Source: Methanofollis sp. W23
GTDB lineage: Archaea > Halobacteriota > Methanomicrobia > Methanomicrobiales > Methanofollaceae
Assembly: GCF_017875325.1 (NCBI RefSeq)
Contig: NZ_JAGGMN010000001.1
Coordinates: 2,314,140 to 2,378,139, forward strand
Reading direction: 5' to 3'
DNA length: 64,000 nt
Program-made: the position numbers and the translations under genes
Notes under the pieces: model-generated
Database searches by the model: none
What the model saw: only the letters and a program-made list of their open reading frames with translations
Told to the model about the DNA's origin: nothing
In this document: positions 27,314-37,514 of the stretch, piece after piece
Position numbering within the stretch: the stretch's first letter is position 1
Layout: each line of letters begins with the position of its first letter

Positions 27314-28050
27314 GGAGAGCCAGACGAGGGAAGGACAAACCGATCCGACGGGGGGCGCGGGCGGCGTGATTGATGTAGGCAGGGGGGATGATCGTCTATG
27401 TAGAAATGCTCTGGATGGGCATCTCTGCGAAGGGCTGGCCGCCCCCAAAACCCCCCACGGACCGAGGATAGGGAGGGACCATAGAACACGATCCCCACCG
27501 ATTCTCCTGTCGTGAAAAAAAGCGATCACGCGACGGGAAATATTCAACCGCGTATGCTTGAGCCAGAGGTTCATGGGAAATTCTACAAAGCCAAAAAAAG
27601 GGCTCTGTAGAAACCCTCTGGGTCTCTCTCTGGCGGGGGGCATGCCGCCCCCCGAACCCCCTGCACCAGGATAGGTCGTGGACGGGGCAATCCCTCTTCA
27701 GGGAGTTCGAATATGCCTTCCCGGCTCAATCTTCATCCCGGGGGTCCGGGGGCAGAGCCCCCGGTGAGATGATGGGGAAGGAGGTTGAATCACGCTCGCA
27801 TCAGGAATTGGTGGGGGTTTCTACAGGCCCCTCTTGATTGTTCTCTTCGGCGGGGGGGTTGCACCCCCGGACCCCCCGCCACGAGGATAAGCAGAGGACG
27901 GCAATCCCTCTTCATGGTCATTGATGGTACCTTCCCGGCCCTATCGTGGCCCTGGGGGCGCCGCGCCCCCGGCGGGAGGCTATGGGAAGGCGGATGACAC
28001 GCATTCTTCCTACGAGAAGTGAGGGTTTCTAAAGGGCCAAAAAAAAAGAA
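27314..28050. repeat. Cluster of three adjacent MITE-like copies
   Basis: Copy 1 runs from about 27394 (TATGTAGAAATGCTCTGG) to 27592 (TTCATGGGAAATTCTACAAAGCC, a reverse B-type end). Copy 2 runs 27601-27830 (GGCTCTGTAGAAACCCTC ... GGTTTCTACAGGCCC). Copy 3 begins directly after with a truncated A-type end (CTCTTGATTGTTCTCTTCGG) and ends at 28037 (GAGGGTTTCTAAAGGGCC). Each has a G-run/C-run hairpin core such as GGGGGGCATGCCGCCCCCC near 27637. No gene is supported. Confidence 0.7.
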
Positions 28051-28053
28051 AAA
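28039..28053 (-). terminator. T-rich terminator of the reductase-like gene
   Basis: On the minus strand the stop codon is followed directly by TAATTTTTC and a nine-base T run, a good archaeal terminator. Confidence 0.5.
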
Positions 28054-28725
28054 TTACCCGAGGACGGCGTCTTTCACCGCCTCGATCCCGACACGCTCCA
28101 CCATCCGGTGCGTCCGCTCGCCGGGTTTGCCATGGACCTGATAATATTCGAGCAACCGGCGCACCAGGTCGATGACCTCGTCGTGGTTGAGGTCTGTGGC
28201 GATGATGTCGCCGATCCGTGGGCGGCCGCCAGAGTTCCCGCCAAAGATCACGGTCCACCCCTTCGTCGACCCCAGAACCCCGATGTCGCGCACATAACTC
28301 TCGCCGCAACAGCGCGGGCACCCCGAGACCCCTACCTTCAGTTTGGCCGGGAGGTTGAGGTCGCTATAGACCTTCTCCACCTCGGTGCCCAGGCCCAGGG
28401 AGTCCTGGACGCCGTACTTGCAGACCGCAGTGCCGGGACAGGCCTGGACATAATGGAGACAGGGCGCCGTCGCCTCCCCAACAGTCATCCCGAGTTCTTC
28501 CCAGATCTTGTCGACCTCGTCCTTCTTGATCCCGACCAGGGCCATCCGCTGGCCAGAGGTGATCTTGAGGACCGGTACCTTGTAGCGCCGCGCCACCTTC
28601 ACGATGTTCTCCAGGTCTTCAGGAGAGACCAGGCCGGCGGGTGTACGCGGCACGATCGCATAGGTCTCCAGGTCCCGCTGGAGGATCGCCCCCCGCGGTC
28701 CTTCCTCATCTATCGGCATCATCAC
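28054..28725 (-). CDS. Small siroheme/4Fe-4S sulfite-nitrite reductase-like protein
   Basis: The 223-residue protein has the nitrite/sulfite reductase ferredoxin-like half domain (residues 20-80, VPRTPAGLVSPEDLENIV..VPVLKITSGQRMAL). The 4Fe-4S siroheme motif is split as CLHYVQACPGTAVCKYG and GCPRCCGES. It is far shorter than assimilatory enzymes and corresponds to the methanogen dissimilatory-type sulfite reductase-like proteins. These have been proposed to act in sulfur or nitrogen metabolism, but their physiological reaction is unsettled. It is monocistronic. Confidence 0.85.
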   Translation of the reverse strand: MMMPIDEEGPRGAILQRDLETYAIVPRTPAGLVSPEDLENIVKVARRYKVPVLKITSGQRMALVGIKKDEVDKIWEELGMTVGEATAPCLHYVQACPGTAVCKYGVQDSLGLGTEVEKVYSDLNLPAKLKVGVSGCPRCCGESYVRDIGVLGSTKGWTVIFGGNSGGRPRIGDIIATDLNHDEVIDLVRRLLEYYQVHGKPGERTHRMVERVGIEAVKDAVLG

Positions 28726-28879
28726 ATTTCCCCCCTTTCTGGACGGATAAAGAGAAACCGAGAGATATACCTTTCGGAGAGGAGAATGACAGAGGGGCCG
28801 TGCACAGGGATCACGCGGCGGGAAGGGCGGTGCCGAAACCTGCGGCTCCTCGCGGCTATAATTAGAAGAATAAGAAGAA

Positions 28880-28953
28880 TGGGGTCGCTGAGATTCGAAC
28901 TCAGGTTACAGCGTCCCGAACGCCATAGGATGGCCAGGCTACCCCACGACCCC
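28880..28953 (-). tRNA. tRNA-Pro (CGG anticodon)
   Basis: On the minus strand the acceptor GGGGTCG pairs with CGACCCC, discriminator A. The anticodon loop is TTCGGGA, giving anticodon CGG. The T-loop is GAGTTCGAATCTC. 74 nt, no intron, CCA not encoded. It lies upstream of the reductase-like gene on the same strand. Confidence 0.93.
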
Positions 28954-28997
28954 AGGGTGCACTATAGGTTTGCAGTCAGGGTATTTGAGGGCTTCTA

Positions 28998-29523
28998 AAG
29001 TACACCCCGGTCAGGAGGTGGAGAGGGGGGGAGAGGGCGGGGTCGCGCCGCGGGGATCACGCGTCTGCAGGGGACACGCGATGCCCTGTCCAGAAGAGAA
29101 GGACGCCCCCATGCCCTGACAACCCCGGTCAGAACAATGTCAACCACACAGGCGCGAGTCCAGGGGCCATGTGATCACCTGAGAGAAGGGGGTCTCTGAC
29201 CGTCCACCCCCCCCCTCCTTCTCTCGTCCACGTACCAGGGATCTGATCGCGATTTTTCCCTCCCTGGAGAGAGGGCGATCTGAGCGAGACTATTCCAGAC
29301 CATCGCGGGGGCCTCTGTCCCATTCCGTTCTATGAACCATTTCACATACCCTTGATCCGCAAAAATACATTCTATTTATGGATTTAAATACAAATTTCCC
29401 TCGGCTTGTTCCGAGTTTCAGAAAGTTTATATCCAGAGACGGTGACAATTATACTATCATACTCGCTATCGTCCTCCCCCCCAGGACGATAGTTTATTCT
29501 TGTACCGATCCTTTTCATCCCCC
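28998..29523. other. Intergenic region with AT-rich promoter and hairpin
   Basis: No gene seen. Bases 29000-29330 are GC-rich and unstructured apart from C-runs. Bases 29340-29460 are strongly AT-rich (ATTTATGGATTTAAATACAAATTT) and should contain the promoter of the NYN gene. A perfect hairpin follows at 29466-29492. Confidence 0.5.
29466..29492. promoter_or_regulatory. Perfect 10-bp inverted repeat before the NYN gene
   Basis: CTATCGTCCT (29466-29475) and AGGACGATAG (29483-29492) are exact inverted repeats around a seven-C loop, 31 bases before the ATG at 29524. It could be an operator or a leader hairpin, possibly one recognised by the nuclease itself. Confidence 0.7.
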
Positions 29524-30054
29524 ATGACCGGGAGGGCAGCCGTATTCATCGACAACGGATACCTCTCCAAAGTTTCGCCAGAAGGCACCAAGATCGATTT
29601 TGAAAAATTTTCTGAGGAGGCCTGCGCCAGAAGAGCGCGGCTGCGCACGTATTTCTATGACTGCATGCCCTACCAGAGCGACCCGCCCACCGAGGAGGAG
29701 AAGCGGCGCTATGCCCAGTACTGCAAGTTCAGAGACATCATGGAAGGCCTGCCCAGGTTCCAGATGAGGTTTGGACGACTGCAGAAAGGGATCGGCGAGA
29801 CTTATGAACAGAAGAGGGTGGACATCCTCCTCGCTGTCGACCTGGTCAGGCTCAGCTGGACCGGACAGATCGAGTATGCGTCAATTGTCACCGGGGACAG
29901 CGACTTTGTCCCGGCCGTCGAGACCGCAAAGGACGCCGGGGTGATCGTCACCCTCTACTACTCGAAAAAGGCGGCGCACAACGAACTCCTCTCGGCGGTG
30001 GACGAGCGGCGCGAGATGGACGAAGACTTCTTCGGAAGGATCCAGAGGGATTAG
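29524..30054 (+). CDS. NYN-domain (PIN-like) ribonuclease
   Basis: The 176-residue protein shows the NYN (LabA/DUF88) signatures: AVFIDNGYLSK at the N-terminus (first Asp), KRVDILLAVDLVRLSW (second Asp pair) and ASIVTGDSDFVPAVETAKDAG (third Asp and the family's GDSDF motif). These acidic residues form a metal-dependent nuclease site like PIN domains, probably acting on RNA. The ATG at 29524 is preferred to the upstream TTG at 29500. The gene stands alone. Confidence 0.85.
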   Translation: MTGRAAVFIDNGYLSKVSPEGTKIDFEKFSEEACARRARLRTYFYDCMPYQSDPPTEEEKRRYAQYCKFRDIMEGLPRFQMRFGRLQKGIGETYEQKRVDILLAVDLVRLSWTGQIEYASIVTGDSDFVPAVETAKDAGVIVTLYYSKKAAHNELLSAVDERREMDEDFFGRIQRD

Positions 30055-30763
30055 CGGCACGTCATGGGCCCGAGATCGCCGGTCTAATACCCTGAACAAG
30101 AAGAGGTTCTCGCCTCACGTGAAGAGAGCGTCGTGGGGTCCGCCCCACCAGAAAATAAAAAAATGCTTCTCTGCTCTCCCGCACCCGGGAAGACCACCTC
30201 ACAAGAGAGTGACAACAATGTCTTCGTTTTTCTGTGGGGCGGCACCGATGATCGACGTCCCTTCCCACGCCCTCGCGCCAGGGGCCCTGCCCCCGGACCC
30301 CCAGGATGAAGAGAGGGCCGGGAAGGCAGGGGCGAGACCATGAAGAGGATAGTGGCGAGACCTACGTTCTTCACGCGAGGAGAGAGATCTCTCGTTCTAT
30401 TGCATTGTGATGACGACATTTCGTTCTTGAATGGACACCAGGGGGTGTGGATCCGTGCTCCCCCGTTAGAGCAGGACACCACATGGGATCACCACTTCGT
30501 TGCCGCCCCCGCCTCTCCCCACCGTCGGGGATCCTGAGGTGGCGCCCCAGGCGCGTACGGTACGGGAAGGCATAAGAGCAGAAACAACTGAGAAAGGGAC
30601 GCCGGTTGATCAACAGGGCAGATCCATCAGAGGATTTCATTACCCTCTTGCGCAGGGGAAAAACCCGGATCCCTCTCCTGATGGTGAGAGAGGCGGGACG
30701 GCGATGAAGCGATGTTCTCTCCTGCCGCCCTCTCGCACGCCAGGACGAAAGTCTCGCCCCCCC
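30055..30763. repeat. Spacer of dispersed GC-rich and B-type modules
   Basis: No gene supported. Bases 30110-30340 contain GC-rich modules (CGCCAGGGGCCCTGCCCCCGG at 30277-30297). Bases 30395-30500 match the inner part of the B-type end (GGTGTGGATCCGTG, AGCAGGACACCAC), also seen at 11590 and 37270. No GGCTYTGTAGAA terminus remains, so it is a decayed copy. Confidence 0.5.
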
Positions 30764-33700
30764 TCACATAAAGTCGGCAAGTCCCAGTTGTTTCTCCTTC
30801 TCCTCCCCGAAGGTCGAGAGGATCGCCATGTCCAGCACCTCGACCCGCTGCGTGGTGTACGCTGAGATGTCATACTTCTTGCAGAGATTCCGGCTCATCG
30901 TGAGATATTTCTTCACCGACGCCTCATGGACCGTCTGGAGGATCTTGCCCCCGCACCGCGTGCACTTGCCAGAGAGGGGCATGCGCCGATATTTCCGGCC
31001 GCACTTGGTGCACCGCACGGTCTGGGAAGCGAAGGCGCGAAGATTGCCCATCAGGTCGCGGATGAAATGAGTGTTCAAGACCCGCTCTGCCACATCGTCC
31101 TCGTCTACCGCTCTGATCATCTCGGCGAGTTCGAGTTCAGCCTCCATCTTCTCGAGCATCGTCCCGAGTTTGGTGTAGGTGGACTCCAGGGGTCCTGCAG
31201 AGAGATCGGCAGTGTCGTGAGTAAAACGAAAACCCTCGTACTGCGCCGGCGTGCCCAGACGGAGGTCGACATGGTCGATGACCTTCTCCAGGTCCTTGGG
31301 TGGTGCGAAGGCGAGGGCCGCCTCATAGAGCGCGAGCGGATAGTGGTCGACGACATCGACGTTGTGGCTCTCCTTGTCCACCTCTTTGGGGTCGAGGCGG
31401 GAGGTGAGCACGAGCGGGGCATCCATCGACCCGCCCCGCGTCTCGGGCAGGAACGTGCGCGAGAAGTTGATCAGCCCGTCGAGGAGGAGCATCACGCAGT
31501 CCTCGTCGCCGTCGCACTGCCCGCAGAAGATCCCGTTCGCCGCGAGCGTGTGGTCCTCGGCGACGGTCAGGCAGTAGACCGCCTCGTCGGGACACTGGAG
31601 ATAGTCCACCCTGGTCACGGTGTCGGAGACGACGCCTCCGCCCTCCATCACCGGGACGCGGTCGCCGACCTTCACCTCCATTGCCATGATCTTCCTGAGA
31701 TAGCAGAGGTCCCAGACCAGCATCGTGTGCTCGGGTGTCACCTCCAGGCTCCGGCCCCTGGCCGTCTCGAACCTGATGAGGTGATTGGGAGCGCGGTGGA
31801 CCGAGACCGCGGTCACCCGACGGGGGCGGACATTGCCCTGCGAGTCGACGGCGAGGACGGTGGCACGGTGTTTTGGTTCTGACCAGTGGGTCCCGGCCTG
31901 GTCCAGGCCAGGACGGGAAAGGTCGAAGTTCTCCAGCACGAACTGACTCACCGGCACCTCGCGCCAGCGCCCCTCCTCCATCACCCTGATCAGGGTGTCG
32001 CCCTGGAAACAGTTCCGCCGTTTCGCCGCATGGAAAAAGGGGTGGGCATAGCCGACCTGGGCCTTCGTGAACCCGATGAGGCGGCAGAGTACCCCGGCAC
32101 TCGTGTGCGGGGCAAGTCCCATGAGCATCTGCCCGATAAGGTCGGCAGGTTTTTCCGCGTTGTAAAACCGCGGGAGACCGTAGAAACGCTCCAGAAGATC
32201 GTCGACGAACTGGGAGACCTTCAGGAGCCACTCTCCGCAGAGTTCGGAGACCATGATGTCCTGGCACCGCAGTTCAAGCACCTGGTCTGGCCTGGTCAGT
32301 TCGACGCCATTGTAGTCGTGGGTGTAGCCGATCGCCCTGAGGCGCTCGACGCTCGCCCCCACCTCCTGCGGCCTGAAGTGAGTGACAGGAAGATCGATCA
32401 TGTCATAGCGGACCGTGCCGTCCTTGAAGACGTACAGCCCATGGAGGGCGCGGAGGATCCCTTTTTCGAGCGGCTCCACCGTCCTCTCGGCCGATATCAA
32501 GCCTTTGACGCCCTTGACCAACTTCAAAGCGTTGTGGTTCATCTGGAGGGCCTTGAGGGCCTCGTCGTACTCCTCCTTGATCGGGAGGTCCACCTCCTGG
32601 AGACAGACCGTCGCTCCTTCGCAGGCCGGACAGATCCGCCCCTCGGTCTCGCGGTTGCATTTGGGGCACCGCCAGACCGGGTCAGTATGCCCGCCGCAGG
32701 AGGGACAGTGGTTCTTGAAGGTGACCTCGCCGCAGGAGGGACACCGGCGCTCGCCGAGTTCGGCATGGATCGTCCCACCGTCCCGGTTGCTCCTGGGGCG
32801 GTACGATCCTGCGGTCTGAACTGAACGCCGCGCCCCGCCCGCCTCGCCGACCGGGAAGAGCACGTGAGGCGCGGGTTTCATCTCACGGGGTTTGGACTTG
32901 CCTGGCCGGCCCATCCGTCCCCCGATCCTGGTCCCGCCCCGCGACCTGACCGTGAACCCTGAGAGGTGAGAGACGAGGGCAAGAGAGGGGGCGTCGGGAG
33001 CATCCTCCCAGACCGGCCGTTTCTCAAGAGTGAGAGTGAGCCCCAGGCAGGCCAGGAAGGCGAGGGGGGTCCTGAGCACCACCTCGCCGTCCTCGACCGT
33101 GCGTGGGATGAGGAGCACGTCCAGCACCTCCCTGAGTCCCGGGCTGTCCGAGATCCTGAGCGCACCGTCCTCGACCCGGCCATGGGCCGAGACCTCGTCG
33201 GCAAGCCACCTGATCTGGGCCGGGTCGAGGTCGTCCCAGCACCAGGTGTAGCCCGGGTGGAGGGGGGCGCCTTCCAGGGCAAACTCGATCGCCTCGATCT
33301 CGCACTCAGGGTGGCGGGGGCCGCCTTCAAGGAGCCACCACTCCTCGCAGTAAGTCGGCGGGATGAGGGGGTGGTTGTTCTCCAGGAACTCGCCATAACT
33401 GATCAAGATCTCCCCGATGTCCAGGATCTTCTCGATCTGCGGGATGATCTGCTTTGCTTCCTCGGCGTCGTCGACCCGCCGCACCTCCCCTGACTTCAGG
33501 CGGACGGTCGGGCCCTCGATGGTGTCGACCGGCACCACCCCGGCCGCCTTGCCGGGACGTTCGGTCTTCATCTGGGTGCCGACGGCCAGGTAGTCACCGA
33601 GGATGTGGAGGGAGGCGGGATTGAACCCTGCCGCGGCAAACCCGGTGTTCCTGGACCGGCCGTAGCGCAGCCGAAACCCTCCGGTGCGCATCGGATACGA

Positions 33701-34630
33701 GAAGACCGGACGGCCGCCGATGAGATCGCGGATATATTTGTCCTTCGGGTGGACACCGGGCTCTTCCTCTTCATCGTCGTCAGAACTCGAAGCCCCGTCG
33801 ATGATCTGCTGGAGCCAGTCCCACCCCTCCATCTTCATCTTCTTGACGTTCTTCATCACCTTCGGGGCCTTGAGGGCCAACCCTTCGGCGACGACCAGGC
33901 ACATCCCGCCCCGCACCGTGTTCGTCTCCACCCGTTCCAGGTTGCGGTAGCCTGAGACCTCCTCGCGTTCGGTCGGTTCCCCGTCGATACAGACCGGGCA
34001 GTTCTTGATGATCAGCCTGATCTCGTCGTCGCTTGGCATGTACTGCATCGACTGGATGCCGTTGTACTGCTTGAGCTCCTCGACATAGCGCTCCACCTCT
34101 TCGGTCCTGGGCTTGTAGCGGTCGATCCCGATCTGCTGGCGGACATAGTCCCCGACCAGGACCGAGAGGGCCTGGGCCGTCCCGCCGGCAGAACGGATCG
34201 GGCCGGCATAATAGATCTTGAGATATTCGGTGCCGTCGTCGTTCTTGCCAAACCCGATCTTCGCGATCCCCTCGGTCGGCGCCGCCACCACCCCTTCGGT
34301 GAGGAGCCCCACCGCCGTCCTGATCGCGTGGTCGGCGACCTCTTCACGGGTCTCTTCCCCGAACATCTTTGCGGCAAAGTCGTCGCCGATCTTGAGGGAG
34401 ACCTCTTCACGGGACATCTGGGTTTCGAGTTCCCTGATCCGCGCGGCGACGCCTTTAATTCCAAGAAGGGCCTCGACCCGGTCGCCGAGGTCGTTGGCCA
34501 GCGGGATCTCGATCGTGGTGCGCGGGTCAAAGTCCTTGGCCCGCGCCTCCTCCGCCACCTTCAGGACTGTATTGAGGTTTTTCTCAAGCAGTTTGAAGTA
34601 TTCAGCCATCGACGGGGAAACCGCTACCAT
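30764..34630 (-). CDS. polC: DNA polymerase II (family D) large subunit DP2, with intein
   Basis: The 1288-residue precursor is DP2, the catalytic subunit of euryarchaeal DNA polymerase D, which works with the DP1 exonuclease subunit at the replication fork. Visible signatures are the N-terminal region ([20 protein letters not shown]), paired zinc ribbons ([32 protein letters not shown]), the catalytic [15 protein letters not shown] and a C-terminal zinc finger ([21 protein letters not shown]). Residues 874-1038 are an intein; without it the protein is 1123 residues, normal for the family. The start is the ATG at 34630, or possibly 34609. Long plus-strand open frames here are shadows. Confidence 0.96.
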   Translation of the reverse strand: MVAVSPSMAEYFKLLEKNLNTVLKVAEEARAKDFDPRTTIEIPLANDLGDRVEALLGIKGVAARIRELETQMSREEVSLKIGDDFAAKMFGEETREEVADHAIRTAVGLLTEGVVAAPTEGIAKIGFGKNDDGTEYLKIYYAGPIRSAGGTAQALSVLVGDYVRQQIGIDRYKPRTEEVERYVEELKQYNGIQSMQYMPSDDEIRLIIKNCPVCIDGEPTEREEVSGYRNLERVETNTVRGGMCLVVAEGLALKAPKVMKNVKKMKMEGWDWLQQIIDGASSSDDDEEEEPGVHPKDKYIRDLIGGRPVFSYPMRTGGFRLRYGRSRNTGFAAAGFNPASLHILGDYLAVGTQMKTERPGKAAGVVPVDTIEGPTVRLKSGEVRRVDDAEEAKQIIPQIEKILDIGEILISYGEFLENNHPLIPPTYCEEWWLLEGGPRHPECEIEAIEFALEGAPLHPGYTWCWDDLDPAQIRWLADEVSAHGRVEDGALRISDSPGLREVLDVLLIPRTVEDGEVVLRTPLAFLACLGLTLTLEKRPVWEDAPDAPSLALVSHLSGFTVRSRGGTRIGGRMGRPGKSKPREMKPAPHVLFPVGEAGGARRSVQTAGSYRPRSNRDGGTIHAELGERRCPSCGEVTFKNHCPSCGGHTDPVWRCPKCNRETEGRICPACEGATVCLQEVDLPIKEEYDEALKALQMNHNALKLVKGVKGLISAERTVEPLEKGILRALHGLYVFKDGTVRYDMIDLPVTHFRPQEVGASVERLRAIGYTHDYNGVELTRPDQVLELRCQDIMVSELCGEWLLKVSQFVDDLLERFYGLPRFYNAEKPADLIGQMLMGLAPHTSAGVLCRLIGFTKAQVGYAHPFFHAAKRRNCFQGDTLIRVMEEGRWREVPVSQFVLENFDLSRPGLDQAGTHWSEPKHRATVLAVDSQGNVRPRRVTAVSVHRAPNHLIRFETARGRSLEVTPEHTMLVWDLCYLRKIMAMEVKVGDRVPVMEGGGVVSDTVTRVDYLQCPDEAVYCLTVAEDHTLAANGIFCGQCDGDEDCVMLLLDGLINFSRTFLPETRGGSMDAPLVLTSRLDPKEVDKESHNVDVVDHYPLALYEAALAFAPPKDLEKVIDHVDLRLGTPAQYEGFRFTHDTADLSAGPLESTYTKLGTMLEKMEAELELAEMIRAVDEDDVAERVLNTHFIRDLMGNLRAFASQTVRCTKCGRKYRRMPLSGKCTRCGGKILQTVHEASVKKYLTMSRNLCKKYDISAYTTQRVEVLDMAILSTFGEEKEKQLGLADFM
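31517..32011 (-). other. Mini-intein in the DP2 active-site motif
   Basis: The 165-residue insertion begins with Cys ([16 protein letters not shown]) after extein RRN. It has splicing block B ([12 protein letters not shown], with T..H) and block F ([18 protein letters not shown]), and ends CGQ before extein CDGDEDC. There is no LAGLIDADG or HNH endonuclease. The C-terminal residue is Gln rather than Asn and the penultimate residue is Gly rather than His. A Gln end is known for PolII-type inteins at this site. Splicing would be needed to reconstitute the DGDED catalytic residues. Confidence 0.88.
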
Positions 34631-34896
34631 GGAGATCAGGTCGTCGCCTGGGACAATAATGGTTGGTGCCCTCCCGGGCCGGACAAAATGTTCGGCTCAA
34701 TAAAATCCGGCATGACGTGAGATCTCGCCTCACGCATACGCAATGAATATGACCGGGATCTCGGGATAGGGCATGGATATATGCTCCGCATCAGGAGCAG
34801 GAGAACGATGAAAAGCCCACTGCATTGCTGCCGCCCGCGCCCCCCCCGATGCATGTGAGAAGAGAAAGAGGAAATGGACAGGGAGCCGCGGGCCGA
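34631..34896. other. DP2 upstream region with decayed repeat end
   Basis: The spacer between the HEAT-repeat gene (same strand, upstream) and DP2. Bases 34697-34760 resemble a B-type repeat terminus (ATCCGGCATGA ... CACGCATACGCAATGAATATGACC). The DP2 promoter should lie between 34635 and 34700, but no clear TATA box was seen. Confidence 0.4.
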
Positions 34897-36006
34897 TCAG
34901 ATCACGCCGCGGTCACTCCCCCCCTCATTCTCCCGCCTCAGCCCGGCCGAGAGGGTCTGCCTCGCGGCGTCGCGGACGTCGGGGTCGGGATCGTCGAGGG
35001 CGGCGAAGAGGGCGGCGGTCCCAGCCTCGTCCCCTTCCTCTGCCAGGACCATGGCCGCCCCGATCCGCACCCAGGGATTTTCCCAGTCAAGGGCGGCATG
35101 GAGGGCCGGACGAGCGGCGGCCCCCATCTCCCTGAGAGTGTCCACCGCACCAAACCACCGGTCACGCATCTTCAACCCCTCGACCACCATGCCAGCGGCT
35201 TCAGACCCGGTCCCGGCAAGGGCGTCCACGGCCCCGGCTTTTACCCCGGGGTCGGGGTCGGCAAGGAGCGGGATCAGGGCGAAGACCGCTTCCTCGTTCC
35301 CGATCGCCCCGAGGCCCTCGGCGGCCTTCCATCTCACCTGGGGGTCGGGGTCGGCAAGGAGGGAACAGAGAGCAGGGACGCACGCAGGCGAGGCGATCCG
35401 ACCGAGAGCGAGGGCGGCGGCCCATCTGACCTCAGGGTCGGGTGACGCGACTGCACTGGTGAGGACGGCGCAGGAAGGCCCCCCGATGACCGCAAGGGCC
35501 AGGGCCGCCCTTGTCCTGACATACCGGTCAGGATCGGCGAGGGCCGCACCCAGGGGGCCAACGGCCGCAGGGTCGCCGACCTCGCCGAGGGTCACGGCCG
35601 CCCCCCACCTGAGGTCGACGTCCCTTGAATCAAGGAGCCCGATCAGGACCGGGAGCGCCGGGGTGCCGATCGCCCCGAGGGCCTCAAGGGCCGCCCACCT
35701 CACGCCTGTCTCCTCGTCTGCAAGGACCTTTTCAAGGGGCCCGATCGCCGCCGGATCGCCGGATTCGCCAAGGGCCCTCGCCGCCAGGTAGCGGACGTCC
35801 GGATCGCGGCTCTGGAGGTCACGGAGGGGGTTCTTTCCTGACCGCCGCCCGAGGAGAAGAACGCCGGCGACGAGGAGCGCGGTCCCGGTGAGCAGAGCAA
35901 GGAGAAGAGACAGGGGAAAAGATGGCACTCCAGTCAGGACCAGCACGACCAGCACACCCATGAAAAGAAGCGCCGCGGCCACGATCGCCCTGCGCACCTC
36001 CGCCAT
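34897..36006 (-). CDS. Membrane-anchored HEAT-repeat protein
   Basis: The 369-residue protein has two hydrophobic helices at the N-terminus (about residues 6-28 and 32-52), then about ten HEAT/PBS-lyase-type repeats of 30-31 residues. Each follows the pattern D-P-D-x-x-V-R-x-x-A-A-x-A-L-G-x-I-G-D-P-A-A (for example DPDVRYLAARALGESGDPAAI). This is a helical scaffold for protein contacts, tethered to the membrane with the repeats probably in the cytoplasm. No catalytic residues of phycobilin lyases are implied. The frame is open to 36276, but the ATG at 36006 begins the membrane segment and the part upstream is repeat sequence. Confidence 0.8.
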   Translation of the reverse strand: MAEVRRAIVAAALLFMGVLVVLVLTGVPSFPLSLLLALLTGTALLVAGVLLLGRRSGKNPLRDLQSRDPDVRYLAARALGESGDPAAIGPLEKVLADEETGVRWAALEALGAIGTPALPVLIGLLDSRDVDLRWGAAVTLGEVGDPAAVGPLGAALADPDRYVRTRAALALAVIGGPSCAVLTSAVASPDPEVRWAAALALGRIASPACVPALCSLLADPDPQVRWKAAEGLGAIGNEEAVFALIPLLADPDPGVKAGAVDALAGTGSEAAGMVVEGLKMRDRWFGAVDTLREMGAAARPALHAALDWENPWVRIGAAMVLAEEGDEAGTAALFAALDDPDPDVRDAARQTLSAGLRRENEGGSDRGVI

Positions 36007-37171
36007 CACGGGGAGATGCGGGCCGCAGGGTAAAAAATGATCCGGCCTCCCCGGGCAGAACCTGACTCTTTGAAGGGCGCGGGTCCTCTCCCCCTCGTTC
36101 GTGGAACATCCCTGGAGGAGGGGGCAATCTCCGATCAGCCGTGCGGCCGGGCAGGACGCACCCTCACCAGGATACGCATCGAGGTCATCCCAAAACTCAC
36201 CTGAGTTCCCCCTCTGCCAGAGATAAAGAAAGATGATAGTATCAAACTCTCCTGTCTTCGTAGCGTGAACATCCATTCATCGCCTCCTTCTATCTTTTCG
36301 CCGGGGTCCTGCCACCTGACCTCTATCTTCGTCGCGGGGGTTTCGCAGGGTCTCCCCCCGGCGAAAGAAACCAGGAAAACATTCATTAGTCTCTATGTGG
36401 GGCAGCACGTCGGATCATCATGCCTTCCCATAGCCTCCCGCCGGGGGCGCTGCCCCCGGACCCCCGGGAGGAAGATAGGGGAGGGAAGGCACATGTGATG
36501 ATCAGAAGAGGGGATGACCGTCCCCCCCTCTCTTCTGTAGGGGGACTGTGGGACAGCCAGCCACCCGCCGGAAGATCTGCGCTCTGAATTTCTGGAATGA
36601 AAGGTTTTGATCCAGACGAAGATTCATGTCCGGGATACTTTGGGGATATGCTCATCACCAAGAAGAGTACTACGGGCCCTCTGCATGAGCCCATTTCCGT
36701 GCATTCGCACCATATATCCGGTAAAATGTTCAAAATGTTCATCACAGCACTTTTTCCAAACATTCTTTGGGAAGACTACATTAGCCCCGAATGGCCGACT
36801 ATAGATACAGAGCACCATGAACATTGCAGAGATCAGACCTGGACAGGCTGGCGAGGTACAGCGACGGCACTGGAAAGAGTCTCCTTCTCTCTCCAGGGGG
36901 GTGAACGCGTGAGGTGACCCCCGCCGAAGGGCAGAGGTAGTCTTCTGTCCAGACCACACAGGTTCCTTGTGCATTTCAGGGAAAGACCTCTACCATACCA
37001 ATAGCATCCAGACTTCATTCAGGGAGGATGACGTCTGGAATATTACTCCATAAATCGCCAAATTTCATCATCCCTCACCCCCAGATTTCACGCACCTTGT
37101 CGGAATGAGAGGAGGGAGGACCGCATTTTTCCACGACCACCCCTGCCGGTCAGGTACATGCACGGCCTCTG
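36007..37171. repeat. Long spacer of dispersed modules
   Basis: No gene is supported in 1.2 kb. Bases 36150-36380 hold a C-type end (GAGGTCATCCCAAAACTC) and a GC core. Bases 36418-36480 hold CGCCGGGGGCGCTGCCCCCGG and neighbours. Bases 36585-36660 match the TTTCTGGAATGAAAGG...GGGATATGCTCATC module. Bases 36700-37080 contain no pattern I can place. Confidence 0.45.
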
Positions 37172-37423
37172 GGCTCTGTACAATCAGGCACGACTCTGTG
37201 GCTCAGGCATACGCGATTGAACATGATCATGGGTCTCCTGATCGTGCACTGTACCGGCGTTCCCCCTTCAGGACACGACACCACATAGAGCATCATCACA
37301 TGGCCGCCCCCATCATGATCGTCTATTCTATCTTCTCAGCTTCATCCTGGCCCCGGCGCGTATGATGGAGAATCGCGGAAAAATCACGTTCGCACCCAGA
37401 AAGGAGAGGATTTCTACAAAGCC
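37172..37423. repeat. MITE-like element, B-type left end
   Basis: The left end is GGCTCTGTACAATCAGGCA, then GGCTCAGGCATACGCGATTGAACATGATCATGGG. The right end is GGAGAGGATTTCTACAAAGCC. 252 bp. The two ends share the first 12 bases but differ inside, the asymmetric arrangement seen in other copies. Confidence 0.68.
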
Positions 37424-37439
37424 GAAATTATAATAAAAC

Positions 37440-37514
37440 ACTGCTCGAACCAGAAGTATTCTACTTATATTCTATAATTATTTTACACTTCAGGTCAACG
37501 TTATCAGGATTATT
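37440..37514 (+). promoter_or_regulatory. Promoter region of the NSS transporter
   Basis: The 75 bases before the GTG at 37515 are AT-rich, with CTTATATTCTATAATTATTTTAC at 37463-37485. A TATA box around 37465-37480 would place the transcript start near 37495, giving a short leader with an AGGAT-like ribosome binding site. Confidence 0.4.

Noticed and set aside
27394-28037. CRISPR array
   Set aside because: Repeats are of unequal length, are arranged as inverted pairs and have no regular spacers. No cas genes are in the window.
30926-32824. Long plus-strand open frames (318 and 312 residues) opposite the polymerase gene
   Set aside because: They are antisense to strongly conserved DP2 sequence and show low-complexity Arg/Gly/Glu-rich composition, no start signals and no recognisable domain.
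34825-35791. Plus-strand frames opposite the HEAT-repeat gene
   Set aside because: They mirror the periodicity of the HEAT repeats and have Arg/Ala/Pro-rich composition. The minus strand encodes the real repeats.
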